From NCBI RefSeq assembly GCF_035999195.1, contig NZ_DASYGY010000009.1, positions 1,860,001 to 1,924,000 of the forward strand: 64,000 nt of DNA, in the 5' to 3' direction. A model generated the notes under the pieces. The model saw nothing but the letters and a program-made list of their open reading frames with translations. It did not search any database and was not told the DNA's origin. A program made the position numbers and the translations under genes. Source of the stretch: Pseudoxanthomonas sp. (GTDB lineage Bacteria; Pseudomonadota; Gammaproteobacteria; Xanthomonadales; Xanthomonadaceae). This document shows, piece after piece, positions 34,149 through 43,186 of the stretch (within the stretch, counting starts at the first letter, position 1; each line of letters begins with the position of its first letter).

Positions 34149-34967
34149 ATGAGCCCGCGCACCGCTTCCGCACCCATCGGCGAACGGGCCGCCGCGCTCG
34201 CGGCGGGCGACGCCCGCGCGCTGGCGTCGGCGTTGGCCGTTGCGCCGGCCGACCCGGCGGGCGTGCACGAGGCGCGCAAGAGCGTCCGCCGGCTGCGTTC
34301 GCTGCTGGCGCTGGGCCGGCGCGCGCTGGGACGCGAGGCCGTCGACGCGATCGACCACGACCTGCGCACGCTGGCCAGGGCGCTGTCGGCGCTGCGGGAC
34401 GGACAGGTGGTGCAGGAGACCGCCCGGCACCTGGCGGAGGAGACCACCGACGCCGACGAACGCGCTGCCTGGGAGGCGCTGCTGCCGCGGCTGGCCGAGC
34501 GACAGCGGCACCGCCTGGCCGGGGCGCTGCGGGACGATCCGGGTTTCGTCCGCCGACAGGCGCTGGCCCATCGGCAGGCGGAACGGCTGCAGCAGTTGCC
34601 CTGGCACCGGCTCCGTCGCGACGACCTGCGCCAGGCCCTGGCGCGCTCGCAACGGCGGCAGGCACGCGCCCAGGCGGAGGCGATACGCTCCGGCCGCGTC
34701 GACGACCTGCACGAGTGGCGTCGCCGCTCGCGCCGGTTGCGCATGCAGCTGACCGCCCTGCGCAAGCTGCATGTCCGGCCACCGGCGGACGGCCCACCCG
34801 CACCGGGCCTGCGGCAGGTGAGCCGGCTGGTCGACCAGCTGGGCGTGCTGCAGGACCTGGCGCTGCTGGCGCAGGCGCTGGAGGCGCTGGAGACCGCCCG
34901 CCCGCCGACCCGCGCCGCCGTCAGCGGACGTCTGCGGACCTCCTCGCCCATCCAGCCGCTCGCCTAG
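34149..34967 (+). CDS. CHAD domain protein
   Basis: The 272-residue protein is made largely of arginine-rich helices with the CHAD signature HEARKSVRRLRSLLALGRRA near residue 40 and a second conserved-histidine segment in DLHEWRRRSRRLRMQL. CHAD domains bind polyphosphate through conserved His, Arg and Lys residues. The gene stands alone, without the CYTH domain that often accompanies CHAD. Confidence 0.85.
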   Translation: MSPRTASAPIGERAAALAAGDARALASALAVAPADPAGVHEARKSVRRLRSLLALGRRALGREAVDAIDHDLRTLARALSALRDGQVVQETARHLAEETTDADERAAWEALLPRLAERQRHRLAGALRDDPGFVRRQALAHRQAERLQQLPWHRLRRDDLRQALARSQRRQARAQAEAIRSGRVDDLHEWRRRSRRLRMQLTALRKLHVRPPADGPPAPGLRQVSRLVDQLGVLQDLALLAQALEALETARPPTRAAVSGRLRTSSPIQPLA

Positions 34968-35183
34968 CGCGGCGCCGACGACCGGCCACCCGCGTCAAGA
35001 ACGTCACCCCGGGGCCGATAGTGACCCATACGGTCCTTCCGCAGCGCACACGGGACCTGTCGGTCCCCGCGGAAGGCCCCGGATCCGGTGTTCCGGCACT
35101 CGGCCGGTTTGGCACGAAGCCTGCTTCCCCAGGAAACAGGCCGGGCCGACCGCCCTCCCATCACGCAGGATCAAGGCCCGCAG

Positions 35184-37871
35184 GTGGATTCCACCCCCCT
35201 ACACCCCGGTGACGCTCCGGCGCCCCCGCCCTCCCGCCGCCGCGGCCTGCCGCCGCTGGCATGGGCGGCGGCCGTGCTGTTGCTGGGCCTGGCCTGCACG
35301 GGCATCGTCGCCCACCGCGAATGGCGCGACCTGCAGCAGCGCGCCGAAGACGCGCGCCATGCCCTGGCCGACGCCGGGGCCTCGCGCCTGCGGGTGCCGC
35401 TGGAACAGGCGGCGTCCATGCTGCGCGCCATGCAGACCGTGTTCCTGGCCAACGACCAGATGGACCAGGCGCGCTTCAGCCAGTACCACGCCAGCCTGCG
35501 CAGCCCGCTCGCGCCCGGCACCTACACCTCGCTGGCCTTCGCCCGACGCTCGCCGGCGGACCAGCCGCTGGCCGACCACGTGTCGTACCGCTACGAGTTC
35601 GTCGCGCCCTACCAGCACAACACCTCGCTGATCGGCTTCGACATGGTCACCCAGAAGGCGAATCTGGCGGCGCTGCTGCGCGCCCGCGACACCGACACGG
35701 TGGTGATCTCCGCGCCCTTCCCGCTGCGCCAGACCACGCCGGCCGGGCAGAACCCGCTGGGCGTGACGCTGCGCCTGCCGGTGTATTCCGACGGCCCCAC
35801 GCCCACCTCGCCCAACCAGCGCCGCGCACGCGAGATCGGCGCGCTGGCCATCGGCATCCGCGTGCAGCCGCTGGTCGAAGCCGCCATGGCCGGTCCCGTG
35901 CTGGACGCGTTCCGGGTGCGCGTCTACGACGCCACCGCCGACGCGCATCCGTTCTACGACTCGTCCACGCCCGTGGCCGCCGACCTGCCGGCCCAGGTGC
36001 GCCGGCTGGACTTCGGCGGCCGGCAGTGGCGCATCGAGATGCAACCGCGCCCGCAGCCGCTGGACACCGGCCGCCTGCAGGCGGTGCTGGCGGGCGGCGG
36101 CGTGATCAGCCTGCTGCTGGCGGCGCTGGCGTGGTCGCTGGCCACCACGCGCCGGCGCGCCGTGGCGCTGGGCGAACAGATGAGCCAGCGGTACCGCGAG
36201 AGCGAACTGCGCTTCCGCGCGCTCAACGAACTGCTGCCCGCGCTGGTGCTGCTGGCCGACGCGCGCGACGGCCGCATCGCCTACGCCAACCAGGCCGCGC
36301 GCCTGCGCCTGGGCGACCCGACCGGCCTGCCGCTGTCCGCGCTGTTCTCCGATCCGCAGCTGCAGGCGCGCGCGCGCGACGCGGCGGCCATCGGCGACGA
36401 CTGGGGCAACCTGGAGGCGGTGTTGCTGAGCCCGGAGGGCGGCGCGTTCTGGGCCAGCGCCTCCATCGCGCAGGTCGACATGGAGGGCACGCCGCACCTG
36501 CTGATGGTGGCCACCGACATCTCCGAGCAGCGCGAGCTGACCGAACGCCTCAGCTACCAGGCCACGCACGATGCGCTGACCGAGCTGTGCAACCGGCGCG
36601 AGTTCGAGCGCCGCGTCGAGGAAGCCCTGAGCGAGCGCAAGGGGCGCGCCGTCTGCGATCCGTGCGCGCTGCTGTACATCGACCTGGACCAGTTCAAGCT
36701 GATCAACGACATCTCCGGCCACATGGCCGGCGACCAGTTGCTCGCGCAGCTGGCGCTGGCGATGCGCCAGCAGCTGCGCGGCGGCGATGTGCTGGCGCGG
36801 CTGGGCGGCGACGAGTTCGGCCTGATGGCCTTCCACGTGGACGCCGAGGGCGCGCAGGCCCTGGCCGAGCGCCTGCGCGAACGCATCGAGGCGCTGATGT
36901 TCGTCTGGCAGGACCGCACCTACACCGTCAGCGCCAGCATCGGCGTGGTGGTGATCGACCAGCAGGAACCCACGCTCAAGGATCTGCTGGCCTGGGCGGA
37001 CACCGCCTGCTACCTGGCCAAGGAGAACGGCCGCAACCGCGTGCACCTCTACCGCGAGGACAACGAGACCACGCGCCGCCACGGCGAAATGGAATGGGCC
37101 AACCGCCTGCGCTGGGCGATGGAACAGGACCGCCTGCTGCTGGACTACCAGGAGATCGTGCCCCTTGACGGCCGCGACACCGCCACCAGCATCGAACTGC
37201 TGCTGCGGCTGCGCGACGAGGACGGCGGCATCGTGCTGCCCGGCGCGTTCCTGCCGGCCGCCGAACGCTACGGCCTGATGCCGGCGATCGACCGCTGGGT
37301 GATCCGCAACGCGCTGGCGCACTTCAGCCAGCTGCACCACTCGGGCATGCGCCTGGGCACGTGCGCGATCAACCTGTCCGGCGCCAGCATCGAGGACGAA
37401 GGCCTGGCCGATTTCATCCTCGCCCGCATCACCGAATACGCGGTGCCGCCGCACGCGCTGTGCTTCGAGATCACCGAGACGGTCGCGGTGCGCAACCTGC
37501 TGAAGGTGGTGGGCGTGATCGAGCGCCTGCGTCGCGTCGGCTGCCGCATCGCGCTGGACGATTTCGGTGCCGGCATGTCCTCGTTCGGCTACCTGAAGAA
37601 CCTGCCGGCGGACCTCATCAAGATCGACGGCAGTTTCATCCGCGACCTCGAGACCGACCCGATGAGCCGCACCATCGTCAGCGCCATCGCCCAGATCGGC
37701 CACCAGCGCGGACTGAAGGTGGTCGCCGAATGGGTGGCCAGCCCGAAGATCTGCGACGCGCTGCGTTCGCTGGGCGTGGACTACGGCCAGGGCTACGCAC
37801 TGCACCGGCCCGAACGCGTGCTGTTCCAGCGCGAGGAACCGCCGCCGCGGCGGCTGGCGGTGGTGCGCTGA
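35184..37871 (+). CDS. CHASE-PAS-GGDEF-EAL protein (c-di-GMP turnover)
   Basis: Membrane-bound bifunctional-type c-di-GMP protein of about 895 residues. In order: a membrane helix (PPLAWAAAVLLLGLACTGI), a CHASE-like periplasmic domain, a second membrane helix (about residues 305-330), a PAS segment, and GGDEF with the intact active-site motif LGGDEF. The EAL domain has IELLLRL in place of the usual EALLR. Its other key residues (CFEITET, DDFGAG, LIKIDGSFI, AEW) are kept except the usual AEGV. GTG at 35184 follows AAGG at a good distance; GTG at 35088 is the alternative. Confidence 0.85.
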   Translation: MDSTPLHPGDAPAPPPSRRRGLPPLAWAAAVLLLGLACTGIVAHREWRDLQQRAEDARHALADAGASRLRVPLEQAASMLRAMQTVFLANDQMDQARFSQYHASLRSPLAPGTYTSLAFARRSPADQPLADHVSYRYEFVAPYQHNTSLIGFDMVTQKANLAALLRARDTDTVVISAPFPLRQTTPAGQNPLGVTLRLPVYSDGPTPTSPNQRRAREIGALAIGIRVQPLVEAAMAGPVLDAFRVRVYDATADAHPFYDSSTPVAADLPAQVRRLDFGGRQWRIEMQPRPQPLDTGRLQAVLAGGGVISLLLAALAWSLATTRRRAVALGEQMSQRYRESELRFRALNELLPALVLLADARDGRIAYANQAARLRLGDPTGLPLSALFSDPQLQARARDAAAIGDDWGNLEAVLLSPEGGAFWASASIAQVDMEGTPHLLMVATDISEQRELTERLSYQATHDALTELCNRREFERRVEEALSERKGRAVCDPCALLYIDLDQFKLINDISGHMAGDQLLAQLALAMRQQLRGGDVLARLGGDEFGLMAFHVDAEGAQALAERLRERIEALMFVWQDRTYTVSASIGVVVIDQQEPTLKDLLAWADTACYLAKENGRNRVHLYREDNETTRRHGEMEWANRLRWAMEQDRLLLDYQEIVPLDGRDTATSIELLLRLRDEDGGIVLPGAFLPAAERYGLMPAIDRWVIRNALAHFSQLHHSGMRLGTCAINLSGASIEDEGLADFILARITEYAVPPHALCFEITETVAVRNLLKVVGVIERLRRVGCRIALDDFGAGMSSFGYLKNLPADLIKIDGSFIRDLETDPMSRTIVSAIAQIGHQRGLKVVAEWVASPKICDALRSLGVDYGQGYALHRPERVLFQREEPPPRRLAVVR

Positions 37872-37910
37872 GACGCGCGCGGATGCTGTCGAACCTCGGC
37901 GGCTGCAGAC

Positions 37911-39623
37911 CTACTCGCGTTCCACCCGGTTGCGTCCGCCGTGCTTGGCGCGGTACAGCGCCTCGTCGGCGAGCAGGAACGCCTGCGCGTAGTCGGCGCC
38001 CGCATCGGCGCGCACCCAGCCGACGCTGACGGTCAGCACGCCCCAGGGCGAATCCGCATGCGCGATCGCCAGCGCCTGCACGGCCGCACGGAGGCGTTCG
38101 GCGACCTCGGCGACCTCGTCGGTGTCGGCCTGCGACAGCAGGATCAGGAACTCCTCGCCGCCGGTGCGCGCGGCGGCATCGTGCGAGCGGCGCGGCGCAC
38201 CGGCGACCACGCCCGCGACCCGGCGCAGCGCGCCATCGCCGGCGGCGTGGCCGTAGCGGTCGTTGAAGGCCTTGAAGTGGTCCACGTCCAGCGCGATCAC
38301 CGCCAGCGGCGCCAGCAGTTCGCCGGCCTCGTCGCCGAGCGGCGCCAGCGCATGCTGCAGGCCGCGCCGGTTGAGGCAGCCGGTCAGCGGATCGATGCGG
38401 TTGAGCCGGTCCAGTTCGGCGTTGGCCAGGCGCAGTTCGGCGGTGCGCCGGTCCACGTCCTGCTCGCGGCGCTCGAGCGTGCGTTGCAGCGACAGCGACA
38501 GCTCGCTCTGCTCGTCCAGCGCGCGCCGCAGGTCCTGGTGCGCGGCGTCCAGCTGTTCCGCCAGCTCGCCCACTGCGCGCCCGACCGGCTCGAATTCTTC
38601 CGGCAGCGGCGCCGCGGCACTGGGCCGCCGGTGCACCGCCAGCGCGTGCAGCGCGTCCGACAGCTGCGCGAGCGCACCGTCCAGGCGCCGCATCTGCCAC
38701 GCGTACGCCAGCCACACGCCGGCGGCGATCAGCACCAGCAGGACCGCGGTCGCCACCGCGCGACGCCCCACCGTGCCCGTCAGCAGGGTGTCCGGCACCA
38801 GCAGCACCAGCGTCCAGCCCGAAGAGAGCGTCGCCTGCGACACCCAGGCCGCGCGGCCGTCGGCCATCGCGTCGCGCACGCGACGCGATTCGGTTTCGCG
38901 CGAGCCCTGTCCGGCACCGGCCAGCAGCGCACTGCCGGCCAGCGATTGCTGGAAGCGGTACGGCAGCCCCTCGGTCGCGCGGATCACGCGCAGGTCGCGG
39001 TCGAGCAGCAGCATTTCCACGCCACGCCGGCGCATGGCGGCGACGCGCGGACCGGTGAAGGTGTCGACGCGGATGGAACCCTGCACCACGCCGGCGAACG
39101 CGCCGTCCTGCTGCCACGGCGCCGCCACCGCCACCAGCGGATCGTGGCTGAGGCGACGGCCGCGGAATGCATCGGACACGAACGGCGCACCCGTCTGCCG
39201 GGACATGCGGAAGTAGTCGCGATCGGCCACGTTGATGGCCGGTGCGCGCGGCGGCACCGGCTGCGATGCCTGCACCGTGCCATCCGCATCGGTGACCAGC
39301 ACGCTGCTGAAGCCGGGATAGCGCCGGCGCAGCTCCGCCAGCCGCGCCGGCCAGTCGGTGTGCTGGTCGCTCATCGAGGCCACCAGCGCCACACCGGCCT
39401 GATGCATGCCGACGAAATCCTCCACCGCCGTGGCACTGAGGATGGTGCTCACCTCCAGCCGTTCGCCGACATGGCGCTGCTCGGCCCGGTAGGAACGCAT
39501 CTGTTCCACCACGCCCAGCAATGCGGCGGGCAGCAGCGCCGCCAGCACCACCGCGCGCGCGAACTGTCGTCTCAGCGATGAGGGACGCGGCACGCGGCCG
39601 GCGGGCGGAACGGGGTCGGTCAT
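37911..39623 (-). CDS. membrane diguanylate cyclase (dCache-GGDEF)
   Basis: The 570-residue protein has a membrane helix (FARAVVLAALLPAALLG), a periplasmic dCache-type sensor, a second membrane helix (AVATAVLLVLIAAGVWLAY), a HAMP/coiled-coil stretch (residues about 320-400) and a GGDEF domain whose active-site motif is GGEEF. It should synthesise c-di-GMP. No I-site RxxD is obvious before GGEEF. It is convergent with the GGDEF/EAL gene, so opposite activities sit side by side. Confidence 0.87.
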   Translation of the reverse strand: MTDPVPPAGRVPRPSSLRRQFARAVVLAALLPAALLGVVEQMRSYRAEQRHVGERLEVSTILSATAVEDFVGMHQAGVALVASMSDQHTDWPARLAELRRRYPGFSSVLVTDADGTVQASQPVPPRAPAINVADRDYFRMSRQTGAPFVSDAFRGRRLSHDPLVAVAAPWQQDGAFAGVVQGSIRVDTFTGPRVAAMRRRGVEMLLLDRDLRVIRATEGLPYRFQQSLAGSALLAGAGQGSRETESRRVRDAMADGRAAWVSQATLSSGWTLVLLVPDTLLTGTVGRRAVATAVLLVLIAAGVWLAYAWQMRRLDGALAQLSDALHALAVHRRPSAAAPLPEEFEPVGRAVGELAEQLDAAHQDLRRALDEQSELSLSLQRTLERREQDVDRRTAELRLANAELDRLNRIDPLTGCLNRRGLQHALAPLGDEAGELLAPLAVIALDVDHFKAFNDRYGHAAGDGALRRVAGVVAGAPRRSHDAAARTGGEEFLILLSQADTDEVAEVAERLRAAVQALAIAHADSPWGVLTVSVGWVRADAGADYAQAFLLADEALYRAKHGGRNRVERE

Positions 39624-39718
39624 GCGGGCGAACGGCGGCGCGGGCGGGGGGACTGCGCCGCACTATCCCGCATTTCCGCGCCGAATTCTGCGCCCGGGTC
39701 GGCGCTATCCGTGTCCGC

Positions 39719-40846
39719 TCAGGGCGTCGCGGCGCCCGCTCCGCCCGTCTCCGCCAGCGGCCGTACGTGCTGCAGCAGGCTGACCAGCGTCTTGCCCGGC
39801 TCCTCCCACGGGATCATGTGCGCCGAGTGCTCGAACCAGACGCCCTGCTTGTAGGGCGCGCGCACCTCCGCCAACCACGCCGCGGTCGGTTCGGAGGGCG
39901 TGGTGTAGTCGTGGCGGCCCATGAACATCACCACCGGAACAGGGAAGTCCTTCACGCCGGTGAAATCGACCTGCAGGAACTCATCCAGCAGCCGGCCCAG
40001 GGTGAACACGCTGCCGGCATTGATCGCGCAGCGCGCGGCATCGTCGTAGTCGGGCGACAGGCGCGGGCCCTGGAAGAAGTACCGGGACTCGGCGCGGTAC
40101 GCGCTCAGCCCGCCGTAGAACTGCGGCCACTTGCGCGCGATCACGATGCGCTCGCGGGTGATGGGCCGGTCGCCGGGATAGGGCGCGATGGCTTCCATCT
40201 CGCGCACGGCCTCGGCATTGCCCTTCTCGCGTGCCGTGCGCAGACCGTAGTCGAAGCTCACCCGCTCGTTGGTGCGCACGTTGATCACCTGGCCGATGCC
40301 GACATAGGCATGGAACAGGTCGGGCCGCTGCAGCGCCGCGTGCATGGCCACCACCGTGCCCCAGCTGTGCGCCATCAGCACCAGCTTGCGCTGGCGGTAA
40401 CGGGCCCGCAGGTATTCGGCCAGCGCGATGGCGTCGTCGACATAGCGCTGGATGCGCAGGGTGTCCGCCACCGCCTCCTGCGGATTCAGCACCAGCGTTT
40501 TGCCCGCGCCGCGCTGGTCGTAGTTCACCACCGTGAAGTATTCCTCCAGCGGGCGCTGGAACTGCCAAAGCGTCGGGATGATCGGCGACGCCGGACCGCC
40601 GTGGACGAACAGCACCATCGGATTGTCGCGGTCCTGTCCGCGCACGTTCACCCACTGGCGGATGCCGCCGATCTCGACCGCGTACTCCTCCTGCACGCCC
40701 TCCGGCGCGGTGATGCGCTGCAGGTCGGCGACGATCTCGCGCGCCGGCGCATAGGCGCTGCGGTCGGGGCAGGTGTCCTGCGCACGGCCCGGCTGCGGCG
40801 CGCATGACAGCGCGAGCAGCAGCAACGAGGAGAAGGCGGTCTTCAT
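39719..40846 (-). CDS. secreted alpha/beta hydrolase (proline iminopeptidase-like)
   Basis: The 375-residue protein has an N-terminal signal sequence (MKTAFSSLLLLALSCAPQPG), the oxyanion motif VHGGPASP, nucleophile AHSWGTVVA, an acidic residue in GRHDYTTP and the catalytic histidine in HSAHMIPWEEP. The HGGP motif and overall layout resemble proline iminopeptidases (family S33). Substrate not determinable. ATG at 40846 is used in place of a GTG two codons earlier. Confidence 0.82.
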   Translation of the reverse strand: MKTAFSSLLLLALSCAPQPGRAQDTCPDRSAYAPAREIVADLQRITAPEGVQEEYAVEIGGIRQWVNVRGQDRDNPMVLFVHGGPASPIIPTLWQFQRPLEEYFTVVNYDQRGAGKTLVLNPQEAVADTLRIQRYVDDAIALAEYLRARYRQRKLVLMAHSWGTVVAMHAALQRPDLFHAYVGIGQVINVRTNERVSFDYGLRTAREKGNAEAVREMEAIAPYPGDRPITRERIVIARKWPQFYGGLSAYRAESRYFFQGPRLSPDYDDAARCAINAGSVFTLGRLLDEFLQVDFTGVKDFPVPVVMFMGRHDYTTPSEPTAAWLAEVRAPYKQGVWFEHSAHMIPWEEPGKTLVSLLQHVRPLAETGGAGAATP

Positions 40847-40970
40847 CGGCACGGCTCCGGTGGCGGGAGACCAGTGTCGCCGTCACGACCGTCACGGACC
40901 TGTGTCGATGGTCGTGCCGCGTGTGGCGCCGGTCACGCCGTCGGTGCGGGTGGGCCGGGCGGAACGGTCC

Positions 40971-41360
40971 TCAGAGGTGCGCCATCCACTGCCGCAGCAG
41001 GTCCTGCAGGCCGGCGGCTCGCGCCTCGACGTCCTCGCGGTCCACGAACGACCACGTCGCACGATCCGCGCCGAGCCACATCAGCTGTCCCTGCGGATCG
41101 GCGATGGCGTCCTTCGGCAGCACGCGCTTGCCCGCGCCCAGGTGCAATACCAGCAGCAGCCGGTCGGCGCGCCGCAGCTGCATCGTCGCGAAGTGGCGGC
41201 CGTCGACATGGAAGCTGGGCGCATTCCACTTGATGCCCTCGCCGATGCGCGGATCGGTCGCCAGGATCACCGCACGCAGGCGGCGCAGCGCGGCCTCCTG
41301 CGGGTGCGCCAGCGTGCCGAGGAAGGTGTCCACGTCGGTGGCCGGCGTGCGTGTGCCCAT
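40971..41360 (-). CDS. DUF1801/YdhG-like protein
   Basis: The 129-residue protein has the pattern of DUF1801 proteins: GEGIKWNAPSFHVDGRHFAT in the middle and a C-terminal helical end RQWMAHL. Function unknown; related proteins are implicated in heme or iron handling, but that is not shown here. It is divergent from adhP with about 180 bases between the starts. Confidence 0.78.
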   Translation of the reverse strand: MGTRTPATDVDTFLGTLAHPQEAALRRLRAVILATDPRIGEGIKWNAPSFHVDGRHFATMQLRRADRLLLVLHLGAGKRVLPKDAIADPQGQLMWLGADRATWSFVDREDVEARAAGLQDLLRQWMAHL

Positions 41361-41467
41361 GGTGCGGCCTGTGCTGCGTGCGGGAGTGTCGCCGACGGTA
41401 ACCGCCGTGGCCGCCGGTCGCCAACCCGCCGGGCGGCCGACCGACGGTCGTCCTTCGCCGTGCGGGG

Positions 41468-41481
41468 TTGATCGCGATCAA
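41468..41481. promoter_or_regulatory. FNR/CRP-type binding site upstream of adhP
   Basis: A perfect dyad TTGAT-CGCG-ATCAA matches the consensus TTGAT-N4-ATCAA of FNR/ANR-type regulators. A -10-like TACGGT at 41504-41509 would place the transcription start near 41515, so the site would be centred near -41, where an activator of this class acts. This is inference from spacing. Confidence 0.6.
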
Positions 41482-41538
41482 TGTGGTCCTCCTTTCCTCG
41501 GCCTACGGTGGGCTCCCGGAACCCCGAGGAGGTCGCGG

Positions 41539-42567
41539 ATGGACACCACCATGAAAGCCGCCGTCGTACGCGCGTTCGGCGCACCCCTGGCGATCGAGGA
41601 CGTGCCGGTACCGCGTCCGGCAGCCGGCGAACTGCTGGTGAAGATCGAAGCCTGCGGCGTCTGCCACACCGACCTGCACGCCGCCGAGGGCGACTGGCCG
41701 GTGAAGCCGGCGCCGCCGTTCATCCCCGGCCATGAGGGCGTGGGCCACGTCGCGGCGGTCGGCACCGGCGTGACGCACGTGAAGGAAGGCGACCGCGTCG
41801 GCATCCCGTGGCTGTATTCGGCCTGCGGCCATTGCGAACACTGCCTGGGCGGCTGGGAAACCCTGTGCGAGACGCAGCAGAACACCGGCTACTCGGTCAA
41901 CGGCGGCTTCGCCGGATACGCACTGGCCAACGCCGACTATGTCGGCCACCTGCCGGACAACATCGGCTTCGTCGAGATCGCGCCGATCCTGTGCGCGGGC
42001 GTGACGGTGTACAAGGGCCTGAAGGTCACCGACACGCAGCCCGGCGACTGGATGGTGATCTCCGGCATCGGCGGCCTCGGCCACATGGCCGTGCAGTACG
42101 CCAAGGCGATGGGCCTGAACGTGGCGGCGGTCGACGTGGACGACGCCAAGCTCGACCTCGCCCGCCGCCTGGGCGCCACCGTCGCCGTCAACGCGAAGAC
42201 GACCGACCCGGTCGCCTACCTGAAGAAGGAGATCGGCGGTGCGCATGGCGCGCTGGTCACCGCGGTCTCGCCGAAAGCGTTCGAGCAGGCCATCGGCATG
42301 GTCCGCCGCGGCGGCACGGTTTCGCTCAACGGCCTGCCACCGGGGCAGTTCCCGCTCGACATCTTCGGCATGGTGCTCAACGGCATCACCGTGCGGGGCT
42401 CCATCGTCGGCACGCGGCTGGACCTGCAGGAATCGCTGGCGTTCGCGGCCATGGGCAAGGTGGCGGCGACGGTGACGACGGCGCGGCTGGAAGACATCAA
42501 CGACGTGTTCGCGCGCATGCGCGCCGGCACGATCGAAGGCCGCGTCGTCCTGGACCTGGCCGCCTGA
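41539..42567 (+). CDS. adhP: zinc-dependent alcohol dehydrogenase (AdhP-like)
   Basis: The 342-residue protein is an MDR-family dehydrogenase. It has the catalytic zinc ligands CGVCHTDLHAAEGDWP and GHEGVGHV, the structural zinc loop CGHCEHCLGGWETLC, and the Rossmann motif GIGGLGHMAVQYAKAMG with an acidic residue (VDVDD) favouring NAD. A strong GAGGAGGT Shine-Dalgarno precedes the start. An FNR-type box upstream suggests induction under low oxygen, which fits fermentative ethanol metabolism. Confidence 0.92.
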   Translation: MDTTMKAAVVRAFGAPLAIEDVPVPRPAAGELLVKIEACGVCHTDLHAAEGDWPVKPAPPFIPGHEGVGHVAAVGTGVTHVKEGDRVGIPWLYSACGHCEHCLGGWETLCETQQNTGYSVNGGFAGYALANADYVGHLPDNIGFVEIAPILCAGVTVYKGLKVTDTQPGDWMVISGIGGLGHMAVQYAKAMGLNVAAVDVDDAKLDLARRLGATVAVNAKTTDPVAYLKKEIGGAHGALVTAVSPKAFEQAIGMVRRGGTVSLNGLPPGQFPLDIFGMVLNGITVRGSIVGTRLDLQESLAFAAMGKVAATVTTARLEDINDVFARMRAGTIEGRVVLDLAA

Positions 42568-42588
42568 GGCAGGCGATGCCCGCGGGCG

Positions 42589-42984
42589 TCAATCCTCGGC
42601 GGACAACGCGCCGCTCGTCCCGTCGCGCCGAACGGCTATCGCCGCCTGCGTGTCCCTCGCCGGCAACGGCGGGATGCGCAGGCCACGGTGACGGCACAGG
42701 TCGAGCGCGGGATACAGCGCGCGGCGGCCGTTGACGAACTCCACCTTCACGTCGTGCACGCACTGGTCGCTGGCCAGCTGCAGCGTGGCGGTGTCGCCCC
42801 CGCCCGCGAGCGTGGCGCCACGCAGCAATTCGTTCCATGCCGTGCCTCCGGCCGGTGTGGTCGCGACCGCGACGATGCGATCGTGCGCGCGGTTGACGAG
42901 GTACAGGGTATGCGTGCGTTCGGCCGCAGCGGCGGCGATCGGAGCGAGGGCGGCGGACAGGACGAGGGCGGACAGACGGCGCAT
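42589..42984 (-). CDS. secreted protein of unknown function
   Basis: The 131-residue protein starts with a signal peptide (MRRLSALVLSAALAPIAAAA). A soluble domain follows, with two cysteines in the pattern DQCVHDVKVEFVNGRRALY and LDLCRHRGLRIPPLP. I do not recognise the family. It is convergent with adhP. Confidence 0.65.
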   Translation of the reverse strand: MRRLSALVLSAALAPIAAAAAERTHTLYLVNRAHDRIVAVATTPAGGTAWNELLRGATLAGGGDTATLQLASDQCVHDVKVEFVNGRRALYPALDLCRHRGLRIPPLPARDTQAAIAVRRDGTSGALSAED

Positions 42985-43186
42985 GGCGTGATCTCCGGCG
43001 GGAAGGGCGCCACCGGTGACGCGGGATGACGTCCGGGGCCCCCGCATCTCGCGCCGCCCCTGCTCGCCCGGCAACCGATCCGGGACGAATCGTCGTGCCG
43101 TCGTGACCAATCGTAGCGGGTGCCTTCTGCGCCTTCCCGCATCCGCGCCGGCGCCCTACGATGCGCTCGCCGATCAGGAGCTACGC

